Below are positions 42,475 to 53,920 of a stretch of 64,000 bases of DNA, one piece after another. The translations under genes were made by a program, and so were the position numbers. Under the pieces are notes generated by a model. It did no database searches. It saw only the letters and a list, made by a program, of their open reading frames with translations, and was not told the origin of the DNA. The stretch's first letter is position 1. Every line of letters begins with the position of its first letter. The stretch covers positions 1 through 64,000 of the forward strand of contig CAJNDS010002187.1 of the NCBI GenBank assembly GCA_905221605.1, in the 5' to 3' direction. The stretch is from Symbiodinium natans. Its lineage: Eukaryota > Sar > Dinophyceae > Suessiales > Symbiodiniaceae.

Positions 42475-42906
42475 TCAGACAATAATGACCATGTTCATCG
42501 TAAGAGCACAATCGTGATGGATTGTCAGGCTGCTGCTCTCCTTCCAGTGCTGCCCTGGGCAGCATGCCGCACATGTGAGAACCCTGTCAAGATTCTCCCA
42601 GCAAAGGGCCGAACGCAAATAGCTTTTCGCATTCTCCGCTGCGAGTATCGTGACTTGTAATTCCTTGTGCTCACGGAGAGGGGACGTGCGTGTGGCCCGC
42701 GGACTTGGCGTCGCACCAACACAGCGCAAGATGCTCCGGGGTTCCGGGAAATCATCCCAACTTGCCGAAGTCGAAGGCAGTGCCATAAGAGTCACTCCAA
42801 CTCCCGAGGCCAGCTGCAATTCTCCGAATGTGGCTGTCCGTGTGAGTGTGCTTCTGTCACAAGCATCTGCGGCCACCAGCCTGTCTGTAGGCAGTAGGCC
42901 CTGCAA
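42475..42906 (-). CDS. Hypothetical protein fragment
   Basis: Minus-strand frame with SASWDDFPEPRSILRCVG and ELQVTILAAENAKSYLRSAL. No domain recognised. Plus-strand frames overlap and the assignment is uncertain. Confidence 0.25.
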   Translation of the reverse strand: MQGLLPTDRLVAADACDRSTLTRTATFGELQLASGVGVTLMALPSTSASWDDFPEPRSILRCVGATPSPRATRTSPLREHKELQVTILAAENAKSYLRSALCWENLDRVLTCAACCPGQHWKESSSLTIHHDCALTMNMVIIV

Positions 42907-43250
42907 GTCGATGCGACACCTCAGCTGTCTTAGTCCAGCTCGGGGGCGAAAGAAGAGGCCTCACGACAATCGCTAGCCACACCCTGACTCGACAAGAATG
43001 GACTCCAAGGCACTCCCCAAGTTCGAAGAGGCTCCGCTGTCCCAGGCCTCTTTCGATGGTGCCCCTTGCAGCCGATGGCAAGCAAAGCCTTGCTTTGCGA
43101 ATCCTGCAGTGTTGTTGTGCCTCAAGGCAGGCCGACAGCACAGCGCAGGGATTGCGCGCATGCGCTTTGCTTGGCCTGGGTGGTAGATCCCAGGTCCACG
43201 GCTGCGTTGGGTGCCAAAACCGTTTCAAGTCAGCTCTTGCAGCATCATGC

Positions 43251-43619
43251 TCAAAGCTGAAACTGTGCATGAGCTGTGGCATTGGAATCCCAGCCCGACA
43301 GGGTAACGGTGAGGCCATTCCCAGCTGAGATTTCGGGCATACCGTTTCCAGCGGCCGTGTAGGCGGACCTCAACAGAGGTACGTCCACGCAGAGGCTTAC
43401 GCTGAGACGCTGAGCTCCATGTAGCCACGACACCAGCATCTCCGTGTCCGGACCGAAGATGGTGCCAGCAGCTTGCGGCACACGCAAGCTAATTTCGAAG
43501 CTGGGAGAGCGATGATAGCGACCAGCACAGCTCCGAAGCTTTCCAGCTCCTGTTTTCCCGCTGCCACAGAAGTCGGCTTCGATGGATGCTGATGTGTAGT
43601 GTGGGAGTGCCTCGTGCAC
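43251..43619 (-). CDS. Hypothetical protein fragment
   Basis: 122-codon minus-strand frame starting MHEALPHYTSASIEADF, with SFEISLRVPQAAGTIFGPDT and MPEISAGNGLTVTLSGWDSN. Reads like an extracellular beta-rich segment. Its relation to the preceding minus-strand fragment is unknown. Confidence 0.35.
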   Translation of the reverse strand: MHEALPHYTSASIEADFCGSGKTGAGKLRSCAGRYHRSPSFEISLRVPQAAGTIFGPDTEMLVSWLHGAQRLSVSLCVDVPLLRSAYTAAGNGMPEISAGNGLTVTLSGWDSNATAHAQFQL

Positions 43620-43746
43620 GCTGCATCGATGTTGCTCCGTTGCTCTACTCTTCCACTCTTAGGTTTTAAGGTTTAGGGTCGTTGGTACGAGTTCGCGTTG
43701 CACTCCCTAATAAGGAAGAGTAGTTTCGAAGTGAAGTAGACAAATG

Positions 43747-44604
43747 GAAGGTACCCGTCCTGCAGACCGCTTGCTGTCCTATCCAATCTGCCAGCGTGTG
43801 CCAAGCGCCTTTGGTTACGCATCCAGTTTCATGGAGTACCGACTTCGATTCTCAAGTGACCTGTCTAGACCATCGCCGTTTCGTGCCTCGGCCACGGTGG
43901 CTTTTGCACATGCGCTGGGCTCCTCGCCTAGCATTCGGCACGATGGCCGTTTTGTTGGGTCAGCGGCCTGCTACTCGACCAGGGTTGTTGCAACCTGAAT
44001 TGCGTGCAAGCAGCTTCTTGCCACGCCGCACTCTGCACGTTGTCTCTTCGTGGTCCAAACTTTGTTGCAATGCTGCATTCGGCCTTCGATGGAAGTCTAC
44101 TGCAGGGGTGTTGCGTCTCTTGGATGCGCAGTGGCATCCGCAAGCAGACTGGCCACGATTCACCATAGCCAAATTGAAGGTACCCGTCCTGCAAACCGCT
44201 TGCTGTCCTGTCCAATCCGCCAGCGTGTGCCAAGCGCCTTTGGTTACGCATCCAGTTTCATGGAGTACCGACTTCGATTCTCAAGTGACCTGTCTAGACC
44301 ATCGCCGTTTCGTGCCTCGGCCACGGTGGCTTTTGCACATGCGCTGGGCTCCTCGCCTAGCATTCGGCACGATGGCCGTTTTGTTGGGTCAGCGGCCTGC
44401 TACTCGACCAGGGTTGTTGCAACCTGAATTGCGTGCAAGCAGCTTCTTGCCACGCCGCACTCTGCACGTTGTCTCTTCGTGGTCCAAACTTTGTTGCAAT
44501 GCTGCATTCGGCCTTCGATGGAAGTCTACTGCAGGGGTGTTGCGTCTCTTGGATGCGCAGTGGCATCCGCAAGCAGACTGGCCACGAGCTGCCATGACCC
44601 ATGC
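43747..44604. repeat. 429-bp tandem duplication plus diverged third copy
   Basis: 43747-44175 and 44176-44604 are nearly identical. A third, diverged part continues to about 44690 and again at 44762-44800. The unit is a multiple of three, so a 308-codon plus frame (43796-44722) and minus frames run through. I do not call either a gene. Confidence 0.9.
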
Positions 44605-45229
44605 TGCAAGCCCCGTGCTGTCCTATCCAATCCGCCCGCACGTGCAAAGCCCCTCTCTTGACGCATCCAGTTGTCACAAGGGTCGGTGTCAGTCTTGCGC
44701 CAGCCTCGGAAGCAGGTGGTGACTAGGTCCATGGATTTAGTTGCTGATGTTGCGATGCACCCGGTTTCATGGAGTACTGACGTCGATGCTCAAGTGACTT
44801 CGGGGAGCTCGATGCAGCGAGGATACTGCGCCGCCGCGGAGTTCTAGAAAATCCGGAGCACGGGCCATCTTCTGTCAGGTTCCAAGCGGCCTGAAACCAT
44901 TTTCTACATGGCTAGACAGTGGGGCCGAGGCAAGGCGTGATGGTCATGGCAGCTTCGATTTCAGATTCCACATCCTCTCCCTTGCATCCATGCACAGACC
45001 ATAGGTTGAGTTGCATTTGCGACCGAGGCATGTGCACAAAAAAGGCATCGAGCCTCCCCAGAGTGCCAACGCTCCAGTTTCCTGTGCAACTCGCCTATAC
45101 CTTGCTCAGAGTGAGTCTTGCCGATCTGCTTGGCGGCACTACACATCCAAGAGAGCCTGGCATTGCAGGAAGAGCCCCGCACAGGATGAGGTACGGCGTT
45201 GATACACAACCCCTAATCCCTGAACTTAA
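44605..45229. other. No gene supported
   Basis: Contains fragments related to the preceding duplication. Weak frames at 44919-45245. Confidence 0.35.
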
Positions 45230-45275
45230 CACCCCAAAACCCTAAACCATCTAAATCCGAAACCCTAAAAACGGC
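45230..45275. repeat. C-strand telomere-like words
   Basis: Loose CCCTAAA-like words. Confidence 0.6.
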
Positions 45276-45295
45276 ACCCCGCCAAACCAGCAACC

Positions 45296-45421
45296 ATGGG
45301 AGCATCCGGGGTAGCCCCTTCACGCCCTCCAAGGGCTGCTTGGGGAGCGTTCTTGCGCATGGAAACGGCGTCCGCAACACCGCTCCGAGCCGTTGCTCCG
45401 CACTGCGTCGCTCCGTCCTCC
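45296..45421 (+). CDS. Possible first exon, transit-peptide-like
   Basis: ATG in the context CAACCATGG. 42 codons rich in Ala, Ser, Pro and Arg (MGASGVAPSRPPRAAWGAFL), ending at a perfect GTAAGT donor (45422). It sits between CCCTAAA-like words and a TTTAGGG tract, as at 57-63 kb. No following exon was identified. Confidence 0.4.
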
Positions 45422-45446
45422 GTAAGTCCGTACTCCGCTCCTAGCC

Positions 45447-45520
45447 GGGTTCAGGGCTTAGGGCTTAGAGCTTCGGGCTTAGGGCTTGGGGTTGAGGGTT
45501 TAGGCGCTTAGGGTTTAGGG
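45447..45520. repeat. G-strand telomere-like array
   Basis: GCTTAGGG and TTTAGGG words. Degenerate continuation at 45730-45845. Confidence 0.8.
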
Positions 45521-45845
45521 CTTTATAGGCCGAAGGGATGTTGCTGGGGCAGTGCTCCATCGAAGTGCCCGTAGCGATTGCAAGCAGGCCTGCCGCTGGA
45601 TGAGTAGCCTCGCAACTGCTTTGCCGCTTGAGCCACAAGATGATACCAGCGCTGAGCCCCGCCCTGCCCGCCCTTGGGCCTGTCTGGTGCACCTCTGATG
45701 CTCCTCAACCTGGACCAAAGCTCGTATTGGTTGAGGGCTTGGGGCTGAGCTTGGGGCTTAGGGGTTAGGGCTTCCAGGCCATGGGGCTAAAGGCTATAGG
45801 CCTTGGGGCGTAGGCCTTGGGGCCTTAGAGTTCAGGGTTTTGAAC

Positions 45846-48800
45846 CCAACGCGGCGCGCCGGCGCCACGCGCAAGGCTGTTTTCGGTCATTCATCCCGGG
45901 TCCCGGCCCGCGATGCCTGTGATGGGTTGTTCAAGGTGCCTGTCCCCAAATTAAGCATAAGGTAGGTACCCTGCTTTGGTCCATCCCTTTAAAGCACCTT
46001 TAGACCAGCTTCGCCACTTGAGCAGGGGTGACTTCCCTAACCCCGAAGCCCTCGAAGTAAGCCCAAAGCCCTGATTCCCAAACTCTGCCCGGTGCAGTCC
46101 GTTGAAGGGACGTGCCTGCCATCCGGCGTCCGCCATCATGAGCGCCTGTCCACTTCCCAAAATGGATAAGAACTGGGAGCCCCCAAAAGGGCTGCAGGAG
46201 CCTTTAGGTGCATGATGCCTGTCATGGCAGGGGCATGTATCGCTTCAGACTTTGTCCAGCTGGGGCCGGGAACCTTCCAGAAGGAAAGCTTGGACACAGC
46301 CCTGGCGGCTCCTGGCGTTCTCCGACCAAGCAGTGGCTGAGGGGCCTTGTCTTGGAACGAGCTGCAGTCGGTTTTGCTTTAAGAACGTGCACGTGTCGCC
46401 TTGGTGACAGATGGCTGCGGCCCGCCTCAGGGAGTCAAAAAAGGGAATGTGGCGTGAGTGTGAGGCCCCAAGTGGCTCTTTCAGTATCGAAGGCCAAGAT
46501 TTGCGCGCATAGCTGCGCAATGATTCAACCCGAGTGTTGAGACGGTGCGAGCCCCGACCCAGATCTTTTTCAAGATGCTTCAAGGCGTGCGTGCGAGAAG
46601 CCTCGATAAAAGCCATAAACATGGTGCACCTTTCCCCGGGCTGTCGCAAGGTTGCACAAGGCATCAGGGGTCGCATGATGTAAGCTCCCGCGCGCTCCCA
46701 TCAGGTATGGCCGGCATAGCGCAGGCCAAGGAGGGAGCTTACGTCAGGCTGGCGCAGGTGCGTAGGGAGGGTCTTGCACCAAGCTCCGCGTCATGATCGC
46801 GGCGTAGTTGCGATTCTGCTCACGTACCAAGCCTCCGCGACTTCTCTTCGCAAGGTGGTCTTCTTTGGTGCTTCCCTTGCGGGCATCGGGGCTAGCTAGG
46901 CACTCTAAGGCGCTAGGCCCAGACCCCTGCAAGCCATGCCTCCTTTCTCTACACCATGTGCCAATTTTCTTGCAGCCCGAAGCCCTCAGCTTCGTAAACC
47001 CTTGCGCGTTTCGCATCGCATCTGCTTGCGACTCCTGCTGATCTCAATCTGTAGCCTCGCAGGTTGAACCGGGCCAAGATTGCACAGCTCTCACTTAGGG
47101 AGTCTATAGGCGTTCTTCTTGCTTGGAGGGGTAATGTATGGATGGCTCCGACAAAAGAGCCTGTGATATTAAGAGGCATCCCAGAAAGGGACCCAAGAAC
47201 TGCCCTAGGATTTCGGAGGATTTCGGATGCCTTCTTCCGACTGTGCCTCAAAATTGCGGGACCATCAGATCGAATGAGAGCTGCTGCGGCCCCGCTGCGA
47301 TTCTTGAAACTCGGTTCCTTGAGCCTCCTCGACGTCCCAAACCACCCGAGCGTGAGAAATAGGAGGGTTTCGAGGGGGGTTAGAGGGGGGAGTTTAGAGG
47401 GGCTGTTTCGAGGGCTTCAGGGAGTTGCCTTAAACACCGAGATGTCCTTGCAAGCCTCGGGTGACGGTGCCACGACCCTTGCAACTTCAGCCCACGGCCT
47501 CAGCAAGGCCCGCGCTCCCCGGCGCTGGGCGCAGCGCAGGTTGAGTTTGGTCGTCCTGAAGACCTTCTTTGGGGCCCTGCGATATCTTTTTCGCTGCTTT
47601 GCCCTCCCCTTGGTGCCCCTTTAAACCATGCCGAGGCGCCCTTTCCCTCTGAGCCCCTCCCGACCCTCCTTCGCCCTTCTCCTCTCGCGCTTCATGGAGC
47701 CATGAGAGCAGTTCACGGCAACGGCTTGTGTCCGGTTGTGAGACGCTGCCTTCAGGTGGCTTGGCCGGCTTCGCATGCGCGCGTTGCGCAGTCGGCAGGG
47801 AGCTCGCACGGCCTGTACCTCGAGCTGCAGGGGTGATGTAGCTCCATATTGGCGGGACATGCGGCTTCTAAGATCTCGAAGGAGTCGCGTAAGTGCAGTG
47901 CCGGTCTTGAGAAGGTCGCCAAAACCCAGTCGCCGCGCGCCTGCAATGCCCGAAGCATGCCACAGCCCATTTTGCCCACGATGGTCCCTCCAAGGCGAAC
48001 GTCTGTCGGTGCTTTCGATCTACAAGACCCCAACAAGTCTCGGGCAACATGGCTCCTGTCTCTGAGCAGCTATGGCGGCTAATTCGGGTCGGCCTCATCT
48101 CCTTCACTGGTGTCTCCATCCTGGAGCCAAGCCTCTCACTAGGCCGCTTTAAGGGGCAACCTAAAAGGCTCTGCTTTCAGGGATAACTTAGGCAGTCTAC
48201 CACAAGCCGCTTGAGCCTACCGCAAGTGTCCTAAAGCCCTATGTGTGCAGCACGCGTTCACTTGGCGGAAAGGGGCATGTCCGGAGACGATCCTGCACAA
48301 CAACTTCCCGGGTACTAGCCTCTTCATCTTCTCTCCAAGCAGTGGAAGAAGCAAGTCGACTGACTCGGAGCGTCAGCCCTGGGTTGCCACTCGTATGGGT
48401 CATTCTGTGGCATCGAAAAGGGGTGCACTCCCGGGCATGGGACATCCGTGGACTCTGTGCCTGGAAGACCTGAAAGCCCGGGGTGCTCTGCACCCCACAC
48501 AGCATCCCGGGATTCTTCCCAATGAGAAAGTTCAGTCCCTCAAAGCCCGGCCACCGGGGTCGCTGACTCCTCGATCTTTCTGTGGGGCTCCCGTGGCACG
48601 AAGGTTTGATGTGTGCGAGGTAGCCAGTGCTCCCGGCTGCCTGAGCGAACGCCAGGCTACCTCTGCTACCTGAGTTCCCAAACCCTGGGAGAGACGGACA
48701 TCAGCTTGACAAGGCAAGGTTGTCTCGAAGATAAGGGACCCCCAATATGGACCCCCCCAATAGTGGGGATTCCCCTTATAATACGGGCCCCAATAAGGTA

Positions 48801-51375
48801 CCCGTGATTTCGGAAGCCTTTCTTTGTCGGGACAGAATTTGGCTGCTGAAAGCCAGAGCCACCCCCTAACGCCTGGGCCCTTCCATTCCAAAGCAGGCTT
48901 TACAGCTTCCTGCTGCTCTTGTAGGATGGCGTACAAGCAGCTTGTACCAAGCCCACTGCCGCTGCTTCTATCGGTGCCATTGCCCCCCTTGAGCAGGATT
49001 AAGCTTAATCCCTCTAAGGTTGCAACCGCCACACAAGTGACCCCACATGAGTAGGTTCTTGTGGCGATCAGGTTCCGAAACCGGAGCCCATCGCACGGTC
49101 AGAGCTCTGGACCCTTATCATCTGGGGTACATTTCAAGGACCCTCCGATGCGCTTCTTGCAAGAGCCTCCCCTAGTAGCCTGAAGCCGAGGAGTTCAGAC
49201 ATCTGACTTCCTGAGCGGTCCTGAGCTCTAGGGGCACACGCTGCACGTTGCGTTGGATGACACGGTTGGGGAGCTGCTCCCGCCTTGACTGCCGCTCTGA
49301 CATCGGTCCCTTGGATCTGCGGAGGTCTGCGGCCTTGCTTGGGCAAAGCGGGAGCACTGCCTGGAGCCCACCCCCACTGCTTCCCTTCACCCTTGAGCAG
49401 AAAGTGTCCCGTTGCGGTTTTTTTTTTGCATGTTCCCAATCGCATTTGGGAATCCCGTTGCAAGCTAGCCGGCTCACGCAAACCCCGCGGCGTCTTGTGA
49501 ATGAGGCTTGAGGGTTTCAAAACGCGGTGGCCTTCTCCTAGCGCCACCCTCTGTAGATACTTCGCTCTGCTCATTCAGGGCACGTTTCGGCCAGTGCACG
49601 CCTCTTTCCCCACCCATCATGCAGGCTGCGCTGAATCTCTTGCACTGGCCCCTTGCATCCCCGTTTCTACCAAGTCGCGTGTCCAGCACAATAGTAGGTG
49701 GCTGTGTGAGAAGAGCTCTTCCTAACAGCGGGTAGCCACCGCAGCTTGCAAAACACGGAAGTTGAAGAAGTTTCTATCCTGACCGCGGATGATACTTCCA
49801 TGCTGCACCAAGGGAGACGGAGAATGGACCCAACCCTAACCATACGGCCCATACCTCGGGACACGTTGCTTTGCGGCGTGTGGGGGCCCTCTTTGAAGAG
49901 CCGCTTTGTTCAGCGCTCCAAGATGCCCCCCCCCCCCAAAATCCTCCAAGGACATCGCTCTCTCTGAGGGGAGCGCTCCAACCTGAGCTCCTTTTGACAT
50001 GTTGGGGTTCTCCCCGAGTCCTCTCTTTGCAGCGCTGAGAGCCTCTTGAGAAGAACCATGGCTTAAGACCGCCCAAGACCGCATAGAACCAAGCAAAAAC
50101 ACCAAAAGAACCGAAAACCAGCCCCTGAGCGCCCTGACGAAACAGAAGCCCTGGGAGAGGCTCCTTTGCAGGGAGGCTGCAGATAGGAGCAAATTGGGGA
50201 GCACAAAAAATGTGGTCCTTAGAGCGCGGAGTCTTGCGGCTGGCGCAGGGGGTGCACGGTAGTGTGCTTCCCCCAAGCCCCGTTAAGGACTGCCAGCTGA
50301 GGGAGGCCGACGCCTGCTTAGCAGCTGCCGGCTATGCTTCAACTCATATTCTCGGTTCACAAAAGCCTCTGAACATCTGTGTGAGATCGATGACCTGCAC
50401 GGGTCGTTGCTGCAAGTATAGCTGCGCAATGACTCTGCAGTCTGGCGCGCTCCCGGGTGCCGCCCAGTGTCTCTGCCAAAGGCATCGCAGGCGAAAGGCA
50501 CGAGCCTCGACATCCCGACATGCGCACGGCTCGATCGAAAGCCGAATCTCAGGATGCTTTGACATGACAGGCATTCTTGCTCTACTGAGAAGTGAAAAAG
50601 AGTATCAGGGTTGGGCGGGTTGGGTGTTATCTCAAAACCATAGTCACCCAGTGCATGACGCTTCGCTCCTATTCTTTTGCTTCTTGCTCTGACACATGTG
50701 CTGAGGCTCACAGTAAGTCATGAGCGGTCTGTGCTCACTGCAGCTAGGTGGTAGTAATTGCTGGCTGTTATTGTGAGGAAACTTCTAGCGCTTGTCGCGG
50801 CTAGATGTCCATGTCCATCCGATTCTCTGCTCGCATCATGGCTCAGGCCTGGACGTATGACGTATGAACTCATGTACGATTATACATACACATCTGATTG
50901 TCTATTATGTATGTACATACACATAGATGTATACGTAAATAGACCAACCTAGAGCAGGCAACGGCGTGGCGCATCGAAACATGATGAAGAAGCGGCCGGT
51001 TACAAAGATGCTTACTCAGATCCGTGAGCCCTGAAGTGGACTAGATTTGGTGGACTCGCCGCGCTTCAGAGCTTCTGCGGCGTTCTGGGCGTGCTTTCAG
51101 TCGGGTGCGACAGAAGCTGGGCTGCAGTCTGGCCCCCCTCGGCCTCAGGGCCTTGTACTGTTGTGAGGAGTACCCTTACGTCTACGTAGTAGTACCCATT
51201 TAGGGAGTCGCCCCAATACAGGTACCCCTTTTGGGGGCACTCAAATACTCCTAAACCCAGCAGGAGTGTCCATAGCTGGGTTGAAGGAAGTGACATGGTC
51301 CCTGAATATGGGGCTGGAACCCTTCAATTGGGGGATCTTCTACAACCCTTTGGACAAATGTTCTCTAAGAAAGAT
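45846..51375. other. Long stretch without a confident gene
   Basis: Many overlapping frames of 60-190 codons on both strands (for example plus 47064-47624, minus 46245-46676, plus 50210-50692), none with recognisable motifs. Contains short GGTACC-bearing G/C elements near 45965 and 48797 and an AT-rich TACATACACAT stretch near 50880-50940. Confidence 0.4.
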
Positions 51376-51483
51376 TCAACATACCCCTTCACATACCCCG
51401 TAAAAGAATTTCAGGGGTATGGAGAAGTCCTTCCTTATATTATCCTGTTATAGGTTAGGGGGTGTGGGTTTGGGGTATGTTGA
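51376..51483. repeat. Inverted-repeat element, 12-bp perfect ends
   Basis: TCAACATACCCC at 51376-51387 is the reverse complement of 51472-51483. A nested CATACCCC/GGGGTATG pair lies inside. Confidence 0.75.
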
Positions 51484-51654
51484 GTTATTCTTTCATTCAT
51501 GGACCGTATAAAGACCCAAAAAGGGCAAATACTTCAGAACCCTTTGAAGACGGTAAGGGACCATGTGAAGGGACCATGTACTTACCCTGACATCTCAAGT
51601 TATGAACAGCAACAACCATATGGACCCCAAACTCACCGTCTTTCCCAGGTCAGT

Positions 51655-51690
51655 CAGGGGGTTTAGGGTTTAAGGGTTTAGGGTCTAGTG
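51655..51690. repeat. G-strand telomere-like array
   Basis: A few TTTAGGG or TTTAAGGG words. Confidence 0.85.
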
Positions 51691-52009
51691 CTATATTTTT
51701 TCGGCCTAGGGGCCCTAATCTTTATGCATCTTTAGGCTTGGATCCACGCGCAACCCAGACCGCAAGCCCTAAACCTCAGGGTTTCTAAGCCCTAAACACT
51801 AAGCTCTCCGGCTTGAGTTGTGGCGGTTCGAGGAGGGGGAGGTGGTGGTCTGGGATTCAGGGGCTCGAGGTTTTTCAACAAGTAGGGCTAGGGTCGAAGA
51901 GGTCCCCCTAAAAATCCCAAAACTTTAGACCCTCTATCCAGTATTTCACCTCAAGCTGATTCCTTCAGGAATGTCCGCAAGACAGTTTGCATAAACTGAC
52001 AAACCACCC
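51691..52009. other. Spacer with possible small exon
   Basis: Loose CCCTAAA words at 51765-51800, followed by an open frame to about 51882 (SGIQGLEVFQQ). Not convincing alone. Confidence 0.3.
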
Positions 52010-52076
52010 TGAACCCTAAACCCTAAACCCTAAACCCTAAACCCTAAACCCTAAACCCTAAACCCCTAAACCCGAA
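52010..52076. repeat. C-strand telomere-like array
   Basis: About nine CCCTAAA units. Confidence 0.95.
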
Positions 52077-52129
52077 AAGGGCTTTGAGTGTCGGCGCATA
52101 TGCTCACAGGGCTCAGGCAAGTTGGTTCA

Positions 52130-52166
52130 AGAATGATAGAAGTGGCTTTTTGACCCTACTTCTTAA
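52130..52166 (+). CDS. Exon-like segment between C and G arrays
   Basis: From CTCACAG (52110) the frame AQASWFKNDRSGFLTLLLK is open up to GGGTTTAGGG. Short, so weak on its own. Confidence 0.3.
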
Positions 52167-52206
52167 GGGTTTAGGGTTTAGGGTTTAGGGTTTAGGGTCT
52201 AGGGCT
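52167..52206. repeat. G-strand telomere-like array
   Basis: Five TTTAGGG or TCTAGGG units. Confidence 0.95.
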
Positions 52207-52302
52207 TGCTGAGCCAAACAGAGGGACCAGACTTGAGGCGCGCAGAGCACAGTGTTGTTTTTGGGGGGCTAAGGTTCCGCCAGCCCCTGGACCTTGTAAA
52301 CA

Positions 52303-52675
52303 AACCCTAAGCTCTAAACCCTAACCCCTAAACCCCTAAACCCCTAAACCCCTAAACCCCTAAACCCCTAAACCCCTAAACCCCTAAACCCCTAAACCCC
52401 TAAACCCCTAAACCCCTAAACCCCTAAACCCCTAAACCCCTAAACCCCTAAACCCCTAAACCCCTAAACACCCTAAACCCCTAAACCCCTAAACCCCTAA
52501 ACCCCTAAACCCCTAAACCCCTAAACCCCTAAACCCCTAAACCCCTAAACCCCTAAACCCCTAAACCCCTAAACCCCTAAACCCCTAAACCCCTAAACCC
52601 TAAACCCTAAACCCTAAACCCTAAACCCCTAAACCCTAAACCCTAAACCCAACAAGCCCTAAGCCCTAAGCCCTA
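52303..52675. repeat. Octamer C-strand array (CCCCTAAA)n
   Basis: About 35 copies of the 8-bp variant CCCCTAAA, with heptamers at both ends. The longest telomere-like array in the window. Confidence 0.97.
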
Positions 52676-52684
52676 AATCTCGAG

Positions 52685-52764
52685 GGTTCGGAGCAAGGAC
52701 TCCTTAGTGGTATCCCTGCTTCTTGCGCGGTGCAAAGCTGGCAGGGTGCAGGGTTTTTAGGCTG
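52685..52764 (+). CDS. Exon-like segment between C and G arrays
   Basis: Open frame GSEQGLLSGIPASCAVQSWQ between CTCGAG and GTGCAGGG. Weak alone. Confidence 0.3.
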
Positions 52765-52765
52765 G

Positions 52766-52995
52766 AGGGTTTAGGGTTTCGGGTTTAGGGGTTTAAGGGT
52801 TTAAGGGTTTAAGGGTTTAAGGGTTTAAGGGTTTGAGGGTTTAGGGTTTCGCGGTTTCGGGCTTTAGGGTTTTAGGGTTGAGGGTTTCAGGTTTAGGGTT
52901 TACGGGTTTTAGGGTTTAGGGTTTCGGGTTTTAGGGTTTAGGGCCGGGTTTGAGGGTCGAGGGGTTTTTGGGTTGAGGGGTCAAAGGGTTGAAGT
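52766..52995. repeat. G-strand telomere-like array with TTTAAGGG octamers
   Basis: TTTAAGGG units at 52790-52845, then mixed TTTAGGG and TTTCGGG words. Confidence 0.95.
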
Positions 52996-53027
52996 TGCTA
53001 CGGATGTAGGGTGGGCGTCATTGCCTG

Positions 53028-53126
53028 GCAGGACATGCAACAGCAGCTGGGGTACTCGACTGAGAGCTGGCCAGACCCAGTCACCAGCTACAATGCAAAA
53101 GCCCTCGGTGCCGGATGCAGGGACCC
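53028..53126 (+). CDS. Exon-like segment in the opposite context (G left, C right)
   Basis: After TGGCAG: DMQQQLGYSTESWPDPVTSY then NAKALGAGC. More protein-like than most. It breaks the C-exon-G rule because it lies between TTTAAGGG and CCCTTAAA arrays. Confidence 0.4.
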
Positions 53127-53306
53127 TTAAACCCTTAAACCCTTAAACCCTTAAACCCTTAAACCCTAAACCCGAAACCCTAAACCCTTAAACCCTTAAA
53201 CCCTTAAACCCTTAAACCCTTAAACCCTTAAACCCTTAAACCCTTAAACCCTTAAACCCTTAAACCCTTAAATCCTTAAACCCTCAAACCCTTAAACCCT
53301 GGTGGG
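53127..53306. repeat. Octamer C-strand array (CCCTTAAA)n
   Basis: About 20 CCCTTAAA units, the exact complement of the TTTAAGGG octamers 300 bp upstream. Confidence 0.97.
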
Positions 53307-53470
53307 TTGAGGACTTTTGGGTTTACTTGCTTGGGCCTTCACTTACTCGTGCTAAAGGTGGTCAGTTCTTCAGCAGCTATGGTCCGATTGGGCCCCTCCC
53401 CCACCCAACCCATGGTCCCAACCCTTTTTTTGTGACAGATCAGAAGGTGTCCAAGCACACTTCGTTGCAC

Positions 53471-53660
53471 TTATTTGATATCGATTTCGCCCGCAACACT
53501 TGCGAGGGCTCTTTTCTCTCTCCATGCTGCACTTGCTTCGCAGACTCCGACGTCTTGCAGTAGCACTACCAAATATCTGGCACGGCCACAGAGCAAGGAA
53601 GCCATCAGCTCTAATGTCGTCGGTCTCCTTGGCAGCGCCAATCCATTGCCCACCATGTCC
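53471..53660 (-). repeat. Dispersed repeat, copy 1 (minus)
   Basis: On the minus strand reads ACATGGTGGGCAATGGATTG, then GGCGCTGCCAAGGAGACCGA. Homologous to plus-strand 55462-55640, including GCGAAGCAAGTGCAGCAT. Both copies keep a frame starting MV..LALP.RP.TL. Confidence 0.7.
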
Positions 53661-53704
53661 TTGGCACGAAGATTCTCAGGTTGTTCCTACCGACAGCTCG
53701 AGAT

Positions 53705-53920
53705 TGCCTCTCTTTCCCTTTCTCTTCCTCTTTCTGTTGCTCTTTCTCGTTTTGTTTCTCTTTCTCGTTCTCTTTCTCTGTTTCTCTTTCTCTCTCTCTT
53801 TCTGTTTCTCTTTCGTGCTCGCTCTCTCTCTCTCTCTCTCTCTCCCTCTCTCTCCCTCTCTCTTCCCCTCTCTCCCCCTCTCTCCCTCTCAATCCCTCTC
53901 TCTCCCTCTCTCTTTTCAGT
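53705..53920. repeat. Polypyrimidine tract (CT/CTTT/TCCC)n
   Basis: About 215 bp of C and T with a (CT)n core at 53822-53845. Long Ser/Leu/Phe frames here are artefacts. Confidence 0.95.
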
